From an uncultured Pelagibacteraceae bacterium (GTDB lineage Bacteria > Pseudomonadota > Alphaproteobacteria > Pelagibacterales > Pelagibacteraceae), in the NCBI GenBank assembly GCA_902614355.1, contig CACMKP010000007.1:1-53098 (forward strand): a stretch of 53,098 bases of DNA, read 5' to 3'. The notes beneath the pieces are model-generated. The model was not told the origin of the DNA. It saw only the letters and a list, made by a program, of their open reading frames with translations, and ran no database searches. Positions 1 to 8,019 of this stretch are shown one piece after another. Each line of letters starts with the position of its first letter. Position 1 is the first letter of the stretch. The translations under genes were made by a program, and so were the position numbers.

Positions 1-68
1 TGACCAACACCCCATTCTTTATTTGCTGGATTTTTTACTTTATCTCCAGGCTCAAAATCTAAAATCAT
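1..68 (-). CDS. DUF3553 family protein, N-terminal part (cut by window edge)
   Basis: Read on the minus strand, an ATG at 68 opens a frame that stays open to the window edge. Its start reads [20 protein letters not shown], which matches the N-terminal pattern of the small alphaproteobacterial DUF3553 proteins (hydrophobic start, EPG, then a 'P..P.WG.G' stretch). The function of the family is unknown. It is divergent from mnmA, with about 41 bp between the two start codons, so this short gap probably carries both promoters. Only about 22 codons are visible, so the family call rests on this motif alone. Confidence 0.7.
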   Translation of the reverse strand, partial: MILDFEPGDKVKNPANKEWGVG

Positions 69-109
69 TCTATTTTATTTATAGTAAAAATGAGTATAAA
101 TACCAGCAA

Positions 110-1228
110 ATGAATAAACAATTAAACTCTATTGGCTTAAACAAAAAACCATCGGATACGAAAGTCGTTGTTGCTATGTCAGGTGGTGTAGATTCCTCAA
201 CGGTTGCGGGTATGATGAAAAAAGATGGCTATAATGTTATTGGTATCACTTTAAAACTCTATGATGACAGCAAAGAGGTAGCAAAATCAAAACAATGTTG
301 CTCAGGTCAAGATATTATGGATGCTAAAAGAGTTGCTAATAAGCTTAATATTGAACACAAAGTTTTATATTTTCAAAATAAATTTAAACAAGGTGTTGTT
401 GATAATTTTGTAGATAGCTATTTAAAAGGTGAAACACCAATACCATGTGTGCAATGTAATCAAACGGTGAAATTCAAAGATCTATTTGAATTTTCAAAGG
501 AATTAAACGCTGATGCCTTAGTTACAGGTCATTATGTAAAAAGTGTTACCGCAAATAACACTACAAACATGTATAGAGCAATTGATGAAAATCGAGATCA
601 AAGTTATTTTTTATTCAATACCACAAGAGATCAACTAGACTATTTAAGATTTCCCTTAGGAGTCTTGCACAAGAGTGAAACTAGAGAAATAGCACAAGAG
701 TTAGATTTAAATGTTGCAGATAAACCCGATAGCCAAGATATTTGTTTTGTTCCTAATGGCGATTATACATCTGTTATACAAAGATACAGACCAGGCTCTT
801 TCAAAAAAGGTAACATTAAAAATTTACAAGGAAAAGTTATTGGTGTTCATGATGGAATAATAAATTTTACTATAGGTCAAAGAAAGGGTATTAAGATTTC
901 GAATGATGAACCACTCTATGTTGTTAAGATAAATTCCGATAAAAATGAGATCATTGTAGGTCCAAGAGAGTTTTTAGGAAAAAAAGAAATTTTATTAAAA
1001 GATGTTAATTTATTATCTGAACAACAGGAATTTGAAAAAAATATTTATGTAAAAGTCAGATCTACTGGAAAATTATTAGGTGCTAAAGTTAAATTAGCTA
1101 AGAATAGTAGCGCAAATGTAAAGTTAGATATATCTGAGGATGGTATATCTCCAGGTCAAGCGTGTGTTTTTTACAACAAAGACTCTCAGGGTTATAAAGT
1201 TTTAGGAGGAGGTTGGATAAAAGAATAA
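110..1228 (+). CDS. mnmA: tRNA-specific 2-thiouridylase MnmA
   Basis: MnmA activates U34 of tRNA-Lys, -Glu and -Gln with ATP and inserts sulfur to make the 2-thiouridine of the wobble base. The N-terminal PP-loop is clear (AMSGGVDSS). The catalytic cysteines are visible in 'PCVQCN' and in '[13 protein letters not shown]', and the C-terminal beta-barrel ends with 'SPGQACVFY'. The open frame extends upstream to 23, but family proteins begin just before the PP-loop and the extension overlaps the divergent DUF3553 start, so I chose the ATG at 110 (372 aa, a normal length). The gene runs into a palindrome at 1219-1249 that probably ends the transcript. Confidence 0.95.
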   Translation: MNKQLNSIGLNKKPSDTKVVVAMSGGVDSSTVAGMMKKDGYNVIGITLKLYDDSKEVAKSKQCCSGQDIMDAKRVANKLNIEHKVLYFQNKFKQGVVDNFVDSYLKGETPIPCVQCNQTVKFKDLFEFSKELNADALVTGHYVKSVTANNTTNMYRAIDENRDQSYFLFNTTRDQLDYLRFPLGVLHKSETREIAQELDLNVADKPDSQDICFVPNGDYTSVIQRYRPGSFKKGNIKNLQGKVIGVHDGIINFTIGQRKGIKISNDEPLYVVKINSDKNEIIVGPREFLGKKEILLKDVNLLSEQQEFEKNIYVKVRSTGKLLGAKVKLAKNSSANVKLDISEDGISPGQACVFYNKDSQGYKVLGGGWIKE

Positions 1229-1249
1229 GCTATTTTTTCTTATTCTTTT
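1219..1249. terminator. AT-rich hairpin terminator between mnmA and the convergent 27-aa gene
   Basis: A perfect 11-bp inverted repeat, AAAAGAATAAG (1219-1229) and CTTATTCTTTT (1239-1249), encloses a 9-nt loop and runs into Ts to 1251. The left arm contains the mnmA stop codon and the right arm lies inside the 3' end of the convergent small gene. Its symmetry (A-run before, T-run after) would let it work in both directions. The stem has few G:C pairs, so its strength is uncertain. Confidence 0.6.
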
Positions 1250-1313
1250 TTCGAGCTCTTCTCTTTTTAGAACCCATTTTTCTTCTGCCTCTATGTTTCT
1301 TTGGGTAACTCAT
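1230..1313 (-). CDS. 27-residue highly basic protein, unknown function
   Basis: This very short ORF starts with an ATG at 1313 and stops at 1230, one base past the mnmA stop. The product is almost wholly Lys/Arg/Gly/Ser (KKHRGRRK, then GSKKRRARKK) with a lysine tail and no hydrophobic segment. A good Shine-Dalgarno sequence (AAAAGGA) sits 4 nt upstream of the ATG, unusual in this A+T-rich sequence and the main reason to believe the gene is translated. The composition recalls tiny ribosomal proteins such as bTHX, but I cannot show homology. A nucleic-acid or ribosome-associated role is only an inference. Confidence 0.6.
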   Translation of the reverse strand: MSYPKKHRGRRKMGSKKRRARKKNKKK

Positions 1314-1386
1314 TAAATCCTTTTCATTAATTTATTGAATTTTTCATACGGATATAGCATTGTCAACTTATCATATCAAATTTTTT

Positions 1387-2562
1387 ATGGTTAAATCTTT
1401 TAAAACATTCTTAAAGCACACAGCAAAAGATTTTCATAATCAATCAGTAAACCCTCCAGTGGTTAGAGCTTCAACAATAATCTTTAAGTCAATGCAACAC
1501 ATAAGAAAGACACAAGTTAAAGCTCAAAAAAAACCTACAGGCGGTCACTTTGATTATGGAAGACAAGGAACATCAACAACTTATATATTACAAAGAATAT
1601 TGACTAAGCTTGAAGATAGTTATCACGTTTTCACAACTCCCACAGGTTTTGGATCAGTTTTTTTGGCTATATTTAGTGTCGTTAGACCTGGAGATGAAAT
1701 GTTAGTTGCTGACCCTGTTTATAGTCCAACAAGAATTCTTACAGAAAACTATTTAAAAGAATTTAATGTAAGGACTATTTTTTATAATCCTCATGATTTA
1801 AAAACATTAGAGAACAATATAACGAAAAAAACAAAATTAATTTTTGTAGAAAATCCAGGAAGTAATACTTTTGATTTTCAAGATTTAGGTAAAATCATTT
1901 CAATCGCAAAAAAACATAAAATATTTACGGCGATCGATAACACTTGGGGAACTCCATATTACTTGAAACCAATGAAATTAGGTTTTGACATGTCAATTGT
2001 TTCTGCAACAAAATATTATTCTGGTCACTCTGATGTGATGGGAGGTAGTTTGGCTGTAAATAAAAAAGTTTTTAATAAAGTAAAAGCTGCAGAAAAAATT
2101 ACAGGTTTAAGACTGGGTCCGGATGATGCTTATTTAATTACAAGAGGTTTGAGAACTCTTGATGTGAGATTAGATAGACATAGTGAGAATGCAAAAAAAA
2201 TAGCAGCTTTTTTATCAAAAAATAAAAAAATTCAGTTACTTTATCCATTTAGAAAAAATTCAGAGAATTATAGAATGTGGAAAAAATATTACTCAGGTGC
2301 GTCAGGTTTAATGGGTTTAAAAATAAAATCAAGTAGTGCCAAATCAGTCAAAAAATTTGTAAATTCGCTTAAACTATTTGGCTATGGATATAGCTGGGGT
2401 GGATTTGAAAGTTTGGTATTACATCAAGAATTTAGAGAAACAGGAAAAAGAAAATATATAAATTTGTTAAAAGATGAACATTTAGTCCGATTGCATATAG
2501 GACTAGAAGACCCTAAAGACTTAATTCAGGATATCAAACAAGCGTTAAGATATTTAAGATGA
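1387..2562 (+). CDS. metC: Cystathionine beta-lyase family PLP enzyme (MetC-like)
   Basis: This is a Cys/Met-metabolism fold-type I PLP enzyme. MetC cleaves cystathionine to homocysteine, pyruvate and ammonia. The N-terminus has the alphaproteobacterial MetC pattern 'NPPVVRASTIIF'. A 'DNTWGTPYYLKP' segment precedes the Schiff-base lysine, which lies in 'SATKYYSGHSD' (about residue 209). 'GLRTLDVRL' and the C-terminal 'LVRLHIGLEDPKDL' are also typical. A TTG at 1360 could add nine residues, but the ATG at 1387 fits the family start better. The stop overlaps the start of the next gene by 4 nt, so the MFS transporter is co-transcribed. Other lyases of the family, such as cystathionine gamma-synthase, cannot be excluded. 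Confidence 0.85.
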   Translation: MVKSFKTFLKHTAKDFHNQSVNPPVVRASTIIFKSMQHIRKTQVKAQKKPTGGHFDYGRQGTSTTYILQRILTKLEDSYHVFTTPTGFGSVFLAIFSVVRPGDEMLVADPVYSPTRILTENYLKEFNVRTIFYNPHDLKTLENNITKKTKLIFVENPGSNTFDFQDLGKIISIAKKHKIFTAIDNTWGTPYYLKPMKLGFDMSIVSATKYYSGHSDVMGGSLAVNKKVFNKVKAAEKITGLRLGPDDAYLITRGLRTLDVRLDRHSENAKKIAAFLSKNKKIQLLYPFRKNSENYRMWKKYYSGASGLMGLKIKSSSAKSVKKFVNSLKLFGYGYSWGGFESLVLHQEFRETGKRKYINLLKDEHLVRLHIGLEDPKDLIQDIKQALRYLR

Positions 2563-3779
2563 TTTCTGAAAAATTTTTTCAATCTAAAACTGCAATTGTA
2601 ACTTTAATAGCCGCATGTTTCGTTGTTTTAATTTCTTTAGGAGTGAGACAAACTTTCGGACTATTTTTTATGGATTTTAATGAAAGTTTAAAGATCAGTA
2701 ATACCGCCTTTGGTTTTGCTATAGGAATGCAAATGCTTATGTGGGGTATCACAGGCCCTATTTTTGGGGCAGTTGCAGATAAATATGGTGGACATATTGC
2801 TATAATTACAGCGTTTATTTTTTATACATTAGGTATTTATTTTTTATACACGGGGCCTAACACTGGAATATTTTTTCAAATTCATATGGGTTTATTAATT
2901 GGAATTGGACTTGGTGGTACAGCGATCAGTATTCCAATGTCAATTGTTGGAAAACATTTTCCATTATCAACAAGAACAATTGCTATGAGTTTTGTAACTG
3001 CAATAGGGTCATTTGGTTATTTTCTTTCACCAATTTTTACAAATTATTCATTGAATGAGTTTGGATGGAATTATACGTTATATATATTCAGTTTATTTCT
3101 ATTATCAGGATTAGTTGCGGCATATTTTGTAAGATCTCCATCAGATTCAGAAAAGGTTGAAGAAACCTCTGACCAATCATTTAAAGAAGCTCTTTCAGAG
3201 GCATTTAAAACCAAGAGTTATATTTTACTCGTATCAGGATTTTTTGTTTGTGGTTTTCATATAACTTTAGTTGGAACTCATGTTCCAAAGTATGTAGTTG
3301 ATAGAGGATTAGAGGACTGGACAGCTGCAGCAATATTATCTCTAATCGGAGTTTTTAATATTTTTGGTTCATTATTAAGTGGTTATCTTTCAGCGAAGAT
3401 GAGCAAAAAAATTATACTGAGTGCGATCTATTTTTTAAGGGGTATTTCGATTGCACTGTTTATATTCCTTCCTGCAAGTAATATTAATGCATTCTTATTT
3501 GGAGCAAGTTTTGGTTTCTTATGGCTTTCAACAGTTCCAGCTACAAGTGGAATAGTAGCTCATTTATTTGGTACTAAATATTTGGGTCTTCTATACGGTA
3601 TTGTTTTTTTAAGTCATCAAATTGGATCTTTTTTTGGAGCTTATTTGGGTGGATTATTTCATGATACATATGGGTCATATGATTACGCGTGGTATTTAGC
3701 AATTGCTTTATCCATATTCGCTGCAATAATCCATCTTCCAATTAGGGAAGAACCAGTTTTAAGATTAAAAACAGAATAA
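2559..3779 (+). CDS. MFS transporter, substrate unknown
   Basis: A 406-aa inner-membrane protein with about 12 hydrophobic segments and a central hydrophilic loop near residues 190-215 (acidic, Ser/Glu-rich). The loop 2-3 MFS motif is visible as 'GAVADKYGGHIAI', and the start 'VLISLGVRQTFGLFF' resembles the monocarboxylate/oxalate-formate-type branch. The ATG overlaps the stop of the upstream MetC-like gene (ATGA), and the pabB-like gene starts 1 nt after this stop, so all belong to one plus-strand unit. Substrate cannot be read from sequence; coupling with a MetC-type lyase might suggest an amino- or keto-acid, which is inference. Confidence 0.85.
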   Translation: MISEKFFQSKTAIVTLIAACFVVLISLGVRQTFGLFFMDFNESLKISNTAFGFAIGMQMLMWGITGPIFGAVADKYGGHIAIITAFIFYTLGIYFLYTGPNTGIFFQIHMGLLIGIGLGGTAISIPMSIVGKHFPLSTRTIAMSFVTAIGSFGYFLSPIFTNYSLNEFGWNYTLYIFSLFLLSGLVAAYFVRSPSDSEKVEETSDQSFKEALSEAFKTKSYILLVSGFFVCGFHITLVGTHVPKYVVDRGLEDWTAAAILSLIGVFNIFGSLLSGYLSAKMSKKIILSAIYFLRGISIALFIFLPASNINAFLFGASFGFLWLSTVPATSGIVAHLFGTKYLGLLYGIVFLSHQIGSFFGAYLGGLFHDTYGSYDYAWYLAIALSIFAAIIHLPIREEPVLRLKTE

Positions 3780-3780
3780 A

Positions 3781-4932
3781 TTGAGCAAATCAAATCAATT
3801 AGCAAAATTAGATCAATCGGGGAAACCTTATATTATATACAAATCTCAAACAGGATTTGATCTTTACACAAATTTTTCAAAAAAAATTGTTTTAAACAAT
3901 AAAAATATTCAAAGTTTTTTGAAGAAAAAAAATAAAAAAAAAATAAAAAATACTGATCTTTATATTGGTTTTTTTGGCTACGAACTTTTGAATAATTTAA
4001 TTGATATAAAATTACCTAAACAAAAAGATTTAAATTTTCCGAAAGGTATTTTTTATAAACCAGAAAAAAAAATCACATTAAGTAACAACCTTAGTCATTT
4101 TAAAAGAGATTTTGAGTCTGGAAGTTTTAAAATAAATATAAATAAAAAAAACTATACAAAAATATTTAATAAATTTAAAAAAAAAATTAGAAGTGGAGAA
4201 ACGTATCAAATTAAAATTTGCACCAAATATAAAACTAAATCTAAAATAGATCCATTAGATTTTTTTTCAAGGTTATCTAAGACAAATTTAGCTCCAGAGG
4301 CTTTTATGATTAAAGACAAGAACTACTCAATAGTTAGTTGTTCACCCGAGAATTTAATAATAAAAAAAGGCTCAGAAATATCTACAAAACCAATTGCTGG
4401 AACAGTAAAAAAAACAAAAAATCTTAATAAGTCAAAAGCATTAAATTATTTTAGAAAAAACCTCAAAGAAACCAAGGAACATAATATGATTGTAGATATG
4501 GAACGAAATGATCTGTCAAGAATTTGCAAGATTGGCACTGTAAGACTATCAAAGCAAAAAATTGTTGAGGAATATAAAGACTTATTTCATTACGTAAGTC
4601 TAATTAAGGGAAAATTGAGAAAAAATATCAATAACGTGGATATAATTAAAGCGATGATGCCAGGTGGTTCAGTTATTGGATGTCCTAAGATAAACACGCT
4701 TAATCTTTTAAATAATCAAGAAAAAGAAAATAGAAATATTTATACAGGTAGCTTTGGTTATATAAAATTTAATGGTGATATGAGATTTAATATTATTATT
4801 AGATCAATTTTAAATTTTAAAAATATGTCAGAGATATCTGTTGCTTCAGGTGTCGTAGTTGATAGTAATGCCAACCATGAATTTAATGAAAATTTTTTAA
4901 AGGCCAAAGCACTAATTGATTTATTCAAATGA
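3781..4932 (+). CDS. pabB: Aminodeoxychorismate synthase component I (PabB/TrpE-type chorismate-binding enzyme)
   Basis: This 383-aa protein carries the chorismate-binding domain and aminates chorismate with ammonia delivered by the glutaminase encoded next to it. Visible motifs are 'SCSPENLI', 'TKPIAGT' (residues 202-208), 'MIVDMERNDLSRI', and 'MPGGSVIGCPK'. The N-terminal domain is short compared with the usual roughly 450 aa. The start is a TTG at 3781, 1 nt after the MFS stop; no in-frame ATG fits. The downstream PabA-like and PabC-like genes argue for p-aminobenzoate synthesis. However, residue 206 is Ala where E. coli PabB has the nucleophilic Lys274 (PIKGT), the state usual in anthranilate synthase, so the exact product deserves caution. 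Confidence 0.85.
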   Translation: MSKSNQLAKLDQSGKPYIIYKSQTGFDLYTNFSKKIVLNNKNIQSFLKKKNKKKIKNTDLYIGFFGYELLNNLIDIKLPKQKDLNFPKGIFYKPEKKITLSNNLSHFKRDFESGSFKININKKNYTKIFNKFKKKIRSGETYQIKICTKYKTKSKIDPLDFFSRLSKTNLAPEAFMIKDKNYSIVSCSPENLIIKKGSEISTKPIAGTVKKTKNLNKSKALNYFRKNLKETKEHNMIVDMERNDLSRICKIGTVRLSKQKIVEEYKDLFHYVSLIKGKLRKNINNVDIIKAMMPGGSVIGCPKINTLNLLNNQEKENRNIYTGSFGYIKFNGDMRFNIIIRSILNFKNMSEISVASGVVVDSNANHEFNENFLKAKALIDLFK

Positions 4933-5486
4933 TATATGTGATAGATCATAACGACTCATTTACTCACAATGTGGTTCACCAATTTGCTTTATTTGATAGA
5001 GTTGAGTGTGATAACTATAATGAGATTAGTGAAAAAAAAATCCATCAAGCTTCATCAATAGTTTTTTCACCAGGGCCAGGTAGCCCAAAAGATTATCCAA
5101 TAACCTCTAAAATCTATAAAAGATTTAAGGGAAAGAAAAAGATGATTGGCATTTGTCTAGGTTTTCAACATATTCTTTTTTGTGAAGGTGGAAGGATTAT
5201 TGAACAGAAAAAGATATATCATGGTTTTCAATCAAATATAAAAGTAGTTAATGATAAATCTTTATTTCAAAAAGGAAAAATATTTAAAGTTGGAAGGTAT
5301 CATTCTTTAAAGTTACAAGAACCTTTTAAATCTAATAATTTTGAGATAACTATGAGATGTTTAAATTCAAAAGTCGCAATGGCATTTGAAAATCAAAAGG
5401 AAAAAATATATGGATTTCAATTTCATCCAGAATCTTTTTTAACTATCAATGGCAAAATACTTATTAAAAAAATCTTATCAGCTTAA
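4929..5486 (+). CDS. pabA: Glutamine amidotransferase of aminodeoxychorismate synthase (PabA/TrpG type)
   Basis: A 185-aa class I glutamine amidotransferase that hydrolyses glutamine and passes ammonia to the chorismate-binding subunit. The N-terminus 'VIDHNDSFTHNV' and the oxyanion segment 'FSPGPGSPKDY' are typical. The triad is Cys76 in 'GICLGFQH' and His166 and Glu168 in 'FHPES'. The usual 'LGHQ' is 'LGFQ' here. The ATG overlaps the pabB stop (ATGA), indicating translational coupling. PabA and TrpG cannot be separated by sequence; the gene order pabB-pabA-pabC favours folate synthesis, and one subunit could serve both pathways. Confidence 0.88.
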   Translation: MIYVIDHNDSFTHNVVHQFALFDRVECDNYNEISEKKIHQASSIVFSPGPGSPKDYPITSKIYKRFKGKKKMIGICLGFQHILFCEGGRIIEQKKIYHGFQSNIKVVNDKSLFQKGKIFKVGRYHSLKLQEPFKSNNFEITMRCLNSKVAMAFENQKEKIYGFQFHPESFLTINGKILIKKILSA

Positions 5487-6222
5487 AAATTTAGAGGAAA
5501 TAGAATTTCATAACCTTTGGGGAGATCATGGAATTTTCACGACGATGTGGATTTTTGGTAGGCCAGGAAAAATTTTATTTTTTAAAAACCATTTAAATAA
5601 TTTAATTAAATCCTTAGAAGAATATAAGATCACTAAGAAATCTTTACGAGCTGATATTTTAGCTATTATTAAAAAAAATTTATCCAAAAAGAAAAGATAT
5701 AATCATTTATTAAGAATTGCCCTAAATAAAAAAATAATTTCGATATCTTTAAGAAAAAGAATTAAACCAAAATTAAATTTTAATTTGAAATTAGTAAAAT
5801 TAAAACGAGAAAAACCTGAATATAAAAACCTTAAATATAAAAAGATATTATCATATTTATCTAAAATGGATAATTCCCAATCAGACATTGGATTGGTATC
5901 TAATAAAAGATTATTGGAAACTGGAACCTCAAATTTATTATTTGTGAAAGATCAAAAATTTTTTACCCCTAGAAAAGGATATTATGAGGGTAATACTTAT
6001 AAATTTTTTAAAACAAAAATAAAAAAGATAATCAAAAAAGATATTTTCCTCAAAGAGATAAATAGTTATGATGAAATATTGTTATTAGGTTCTGGTAAAG
6101 GTGTTACATCGGTTAAAACAATAAATGAGATTAAATGGAAAAGAAAAAATTTAGAAAAATTTAGGTTTCTTTCAAAACATTATAATACAGCTATAAATAA
6201 ATGTAATTCATATAGATTTTAA
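5449..6222 (+). CDS. pabC: Class IV aminotransferase-fold protein, probable aminodeoxychorismate lyase
   Basis: A 257-aa PLP enzyme of fold type IV. PabC releases pyruvate from aminodeoxychorismate to give p-aminobenzoate. The N-terminal 'WGDHGIFTTMWIFGRPG' corresponds to the family's 'GDG.FET....G', 'RLLETGTSNLLFV' to the 'EG..SN.F' segment, and 'YYEGNTYKFF' to the 'PG.TR' segment. The PLP lysine should be in 'NLKYKKILSYLSK'. The ATG at 5449 lies 38 nt inside pabA in another frame; no later ATG keeps the fold intact. The protein is very Lys-rich and diverged, so family membership is firm but the lyase role comes mostly from context. Confidence 0.75.
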   Translation: MAKYLLKKSYQLKNLEEIEFHNLWGDHGIFTTMWIFGRPGKILFFKNHLNNLIKSLEEYKITKKSLRADILAIIKKNLSKKKRYNHLLRIALNKKIISISLRKRIKPKLNFNLKLVKLKREKPEYKNLKYKKILSYLSKMDNSQSDIGLVSNKRLLETGTSNLLFVKDQKFFTPRKGYYEGNTYKFFKTKIKKIIKKDIFLKEINSYDEILLLGSGKGVTSVKTINEIKWKRKNLEKFRFLSKHYNTAINKCNSYRF

Positions 6223-6226
6223 GAGA

Positions 6227-6625
6227 ATGAAAGATCCAAACAAACCTTGTTTATTTTGTAATGTTAAAAAAACAGGATACACTCATGATAACAATCTTGC
6301 ATATGCTAGTTATGATTCTTACCCAGTTTCAGAACACCATTGTCTTATTATTCCCAAAAGACATACGATAGACTTTTTTGATCTATCTAACGACGAATTG
6401 ATAGCCTGTAATGATATTATTAAAATAATTAAGAATGAAATAATGAGAAAAGACAAGTCAGTTAAAGGATTTAATTTAGGAACAAATATTGGAAAAGTAT
6501 CCGGGCAATCTATCTTCCATTGTCATTTTCACTTGATTCCCAGACGAGAGGGAGATGTTGATAATCCTCAGGGTGGTGTAAGGTCAGTAATTCCAAATAA
6601 ACAACATTATAAAAGAAATAATTAA
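6227..6625 (+). CDS. HIT family protein (histidine triad hydrolase)
   Basis: A 132-aa HIT-domain protein, probably a nucleotide phosphoramidase or Ap4A-type hydrolase. The triad H98-x-H100-x-H102 is followed by 'LIPR', and the N-terminal 'CLFCNVKK' resembles the optional zinc-binding pair of the family. 'SEHHCLIIPKRH' is the conserved beta-strand before the triad. It starts 4 nt after pabC and is the last gene of the metC-MFS-pabBAC unit. Physiological substrate is unknown. Confidence 0.9.
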   Translation: MKDPNKPCLFCNVKKTGYTHDNNLAYASYDSYPVSEHHCLIIPKRHTIDFFDLSNDELIACNDIIKIIKNEIMRKDKSVKGFNLGTNIGKVSGQSIFHCHFHLIPRREGDVDNPQGGVRSVIPNKQHYKRNN

Positions 6626-6662
6626 TTTTGTATAATAAAGACAAATTGACCTTAGTTTGAGG

Positions 6663-6691
6663 TTGAACTATTGATTCACAATATATAAAAT
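6663..6691 (+). promoter_or_regulatory. Candidate sigma-70 promoter and ribosome binding site for aprMBA
   Basis: TTGAAC (6663-6668), a 17-nt spacer and TAAAAT (6686-6691) form a plausible promoter in the 100-bp gap before aprM. TTGACC at 6646 is an alternative -35. A Shine-Dalgarno-like AAGGCGG lies at 6717-6723, just before the ATG at 6726. Motifs of this kind arise by chance in A+T-rich DNA, so this is tentative. Confidence 0.4.
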
Positions 6692-6725
6692 TTAAAATAA
6701 TTCTAAAAATTTAACAAAGGCGGAA

Positions 6726-7520
6726 ATGTTAAGTAACAATCCTTTTTCAATTTTATCAGAGTCAATTTCACCGTTGGCAATGCAATCTTTTATTGTCGCT
6801 ATGATTTTGTTGATTGTCATCGGTACAGTTATTCAAATGATACATCATAAAAATCTGACTTATTTTTTTAATAATGCAAAAAAAGCAAAACTTTCAGCAA
6901 CTAAAAAACTAGGTGTAGGAGAAAGAGTCTCTGTTATTGCTAAAACAACAGTAGTGGATATTGGAACAACTTCAGAACTTGGTTTTGGAAAGAGGAGACT
7001 TGCTCATGTTCTAGGAATGTATGGTACAATTTTATTTTGGGTATCCTCAGCTATATTAGTTTTTTGTTATACAGGTACTGATAAACCAAGTTCTCAAACT
7101 TGGTCAATGCTTTGGCATGTCGGAGCAATACTCACATGCTTAGGAGGATATTGGTTTTGGTTTTTTTTAAGAGTTGACGTTTCTGCTGAAGCTCATCCTT
7201 GGTACAGAATCATTAAAGCTGATTTGTTTGTCTTAGCGTTACTTGCTTGTTCAACATTCGGGTTGGCTTGGTCTTTCACACAATTTAATGGACAAATAGG
7301 TCTGTCTTATTTATTTTTAGTTTTATTTATTGCAGCTAATTTAATTCTATTTGGTGGTGTATATTGGTCAAAATTTGCACACATGTTTTATAAACCTGGA
7401 GCTGCTATTCAAAAAAATTTAGCTGAAGCTGATGGATCAAGAGATAATTTGCCTCCACCAGCTGATGCGCCTGAACAATTTGGCTTAGGTATAAAAAGAG
7501 AAGAGCCAAAACACTATTAA
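6726..7520 (+). CDS. aprM: Adenylylsulfate reductase membrane anchor AprM
   Basis: A 264-aa integral membrane protein with about five hydrophobic helices (near residues 18-38, 95-115, 128-150, 163-185 and 193-213) and a polar, Pro-rich C-terminal tail. AprM is the proposed membrane partner that links the soluble AprBA flavoprotein to the quinone pool in one group of sulfur oxidisers and in SAR11. Identification rests on the fixed order M-B-A and on the 'WHVGAILTCLGGYWFWFFLRV' type helix with a His and aromatic residues that could bind heme. It starts the operon; aprB follows after 28 nt. Confidence 0.88.
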   Translation: MLSNNPFSILSESISPLAMQSFIVAMILLIVIGTVIQMIHHKNLTYFFNNAKKAKLSATKKLGVGERVSVIAKTTVVDIGTTSELGFGKRRLAHVLGMYGTILFWVSSAILVFCYTGTDKPSSQTWSMLWHVGAILTCLGGYWFWFFLRVDVSAEAHPWYRIIKADLFVLALLACSTFGLAWSFTQFNGQIGLSYLFLVLFIAANLILFGGVYWSKFAHMFYKPGAAIQKNLAEADGSRDNLPPPADAPEQFGLGIKREEPKHY

Positions 7521-7548
7521 TATGTTACATAGAAAGGATAATTAAATT

Positions 7549-8019
7549 ATGTCAACTTTTGTATACATGACAAGATGTGATGGTTGTGGTCATTGTGTAG
7601 ATATTTGTCCCTCAGATATCATGCACATTGATGAAAATATTAGACGTGCAAAAAATATTGAACCAAACTTTTGTTGGGAATGTTATTCGTGTGTTAAAGC
7701 ATGTCCTAATCATGCTATTGATGTGAGAGGGTATGCTGATTTTGCCCCAATGGGTCACAGTGTTAGAGTTAGAAGAGAAGAAGAAAAAGGAACTATCTCT
7801 TGGAAAATAAAATTTAGAAATGGAACAGAGAAAAACTTCGTCTCACCTATAACAACTAAACCTTGGGGAAAATTTATTCCTAAGCTTGCAGAAGGGGACA
7901 CACCCAATCAAGGAGAAATTAATTCACAAAGGTTATATAGTGAGCCAGAGGGTTTAAATACTAATCAAGAATTACCATCGGTCCCAAAAGAGTCTTTTAA
8001 AAAAGGAGTTTATTATTAA
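7549..8019 (+). CDS. aprB: Adenylylsulfate reductase subunit beta AprB (two [4Fe-4S])
   Basis: AprB passes electrons between the FAD of AprA and the membrane. The 156-aa protein has two ferredoxin motifs: Cys10, 13, 16 and 20 (CDGCGHCVDICPSD) and Cys42, 45, 48 and 52 (CWECYSCVKACPN). The C-terminal tail, from about residue 100, is the extended arm that wraps around AprA in known structures. The start has an AAAGGA about 10 nt upstream. The last base of its stop is the first base of the aprA ATG, showing tight coupling. Confidence 0.95.
   Translation: MSTFVYMTRCDGCGHCVDICPSDIMHIDENIRRAKNIEPNFCWECYSCVKACPNHAIDVRGYADFAPMGHSVRVRREEEKGTISWKIKFRNGTEKNFVSPITTKPWGKFIPKLAEGDTPNQGEINSQRLYSEPEGLNTNQELPSVPKESFKKGVYY

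Noticed and set aside
23..109. N-terminal extension of the mnmA frame
   Set aside because: No MnmA family similarity, and it overlaps the divergent DUF3553 start; the ATG at 110 gives a normal MnmA.
3781..4932. Calling this gene trpE outright because of the PIAGT motif
   Set aside because: The adjacent pabA- and pabC-like genes, and the PGGS-x-x-G-x-PK motif typical of PabB, argue for p-aminobenzoate synthesis; no trp genes are near.
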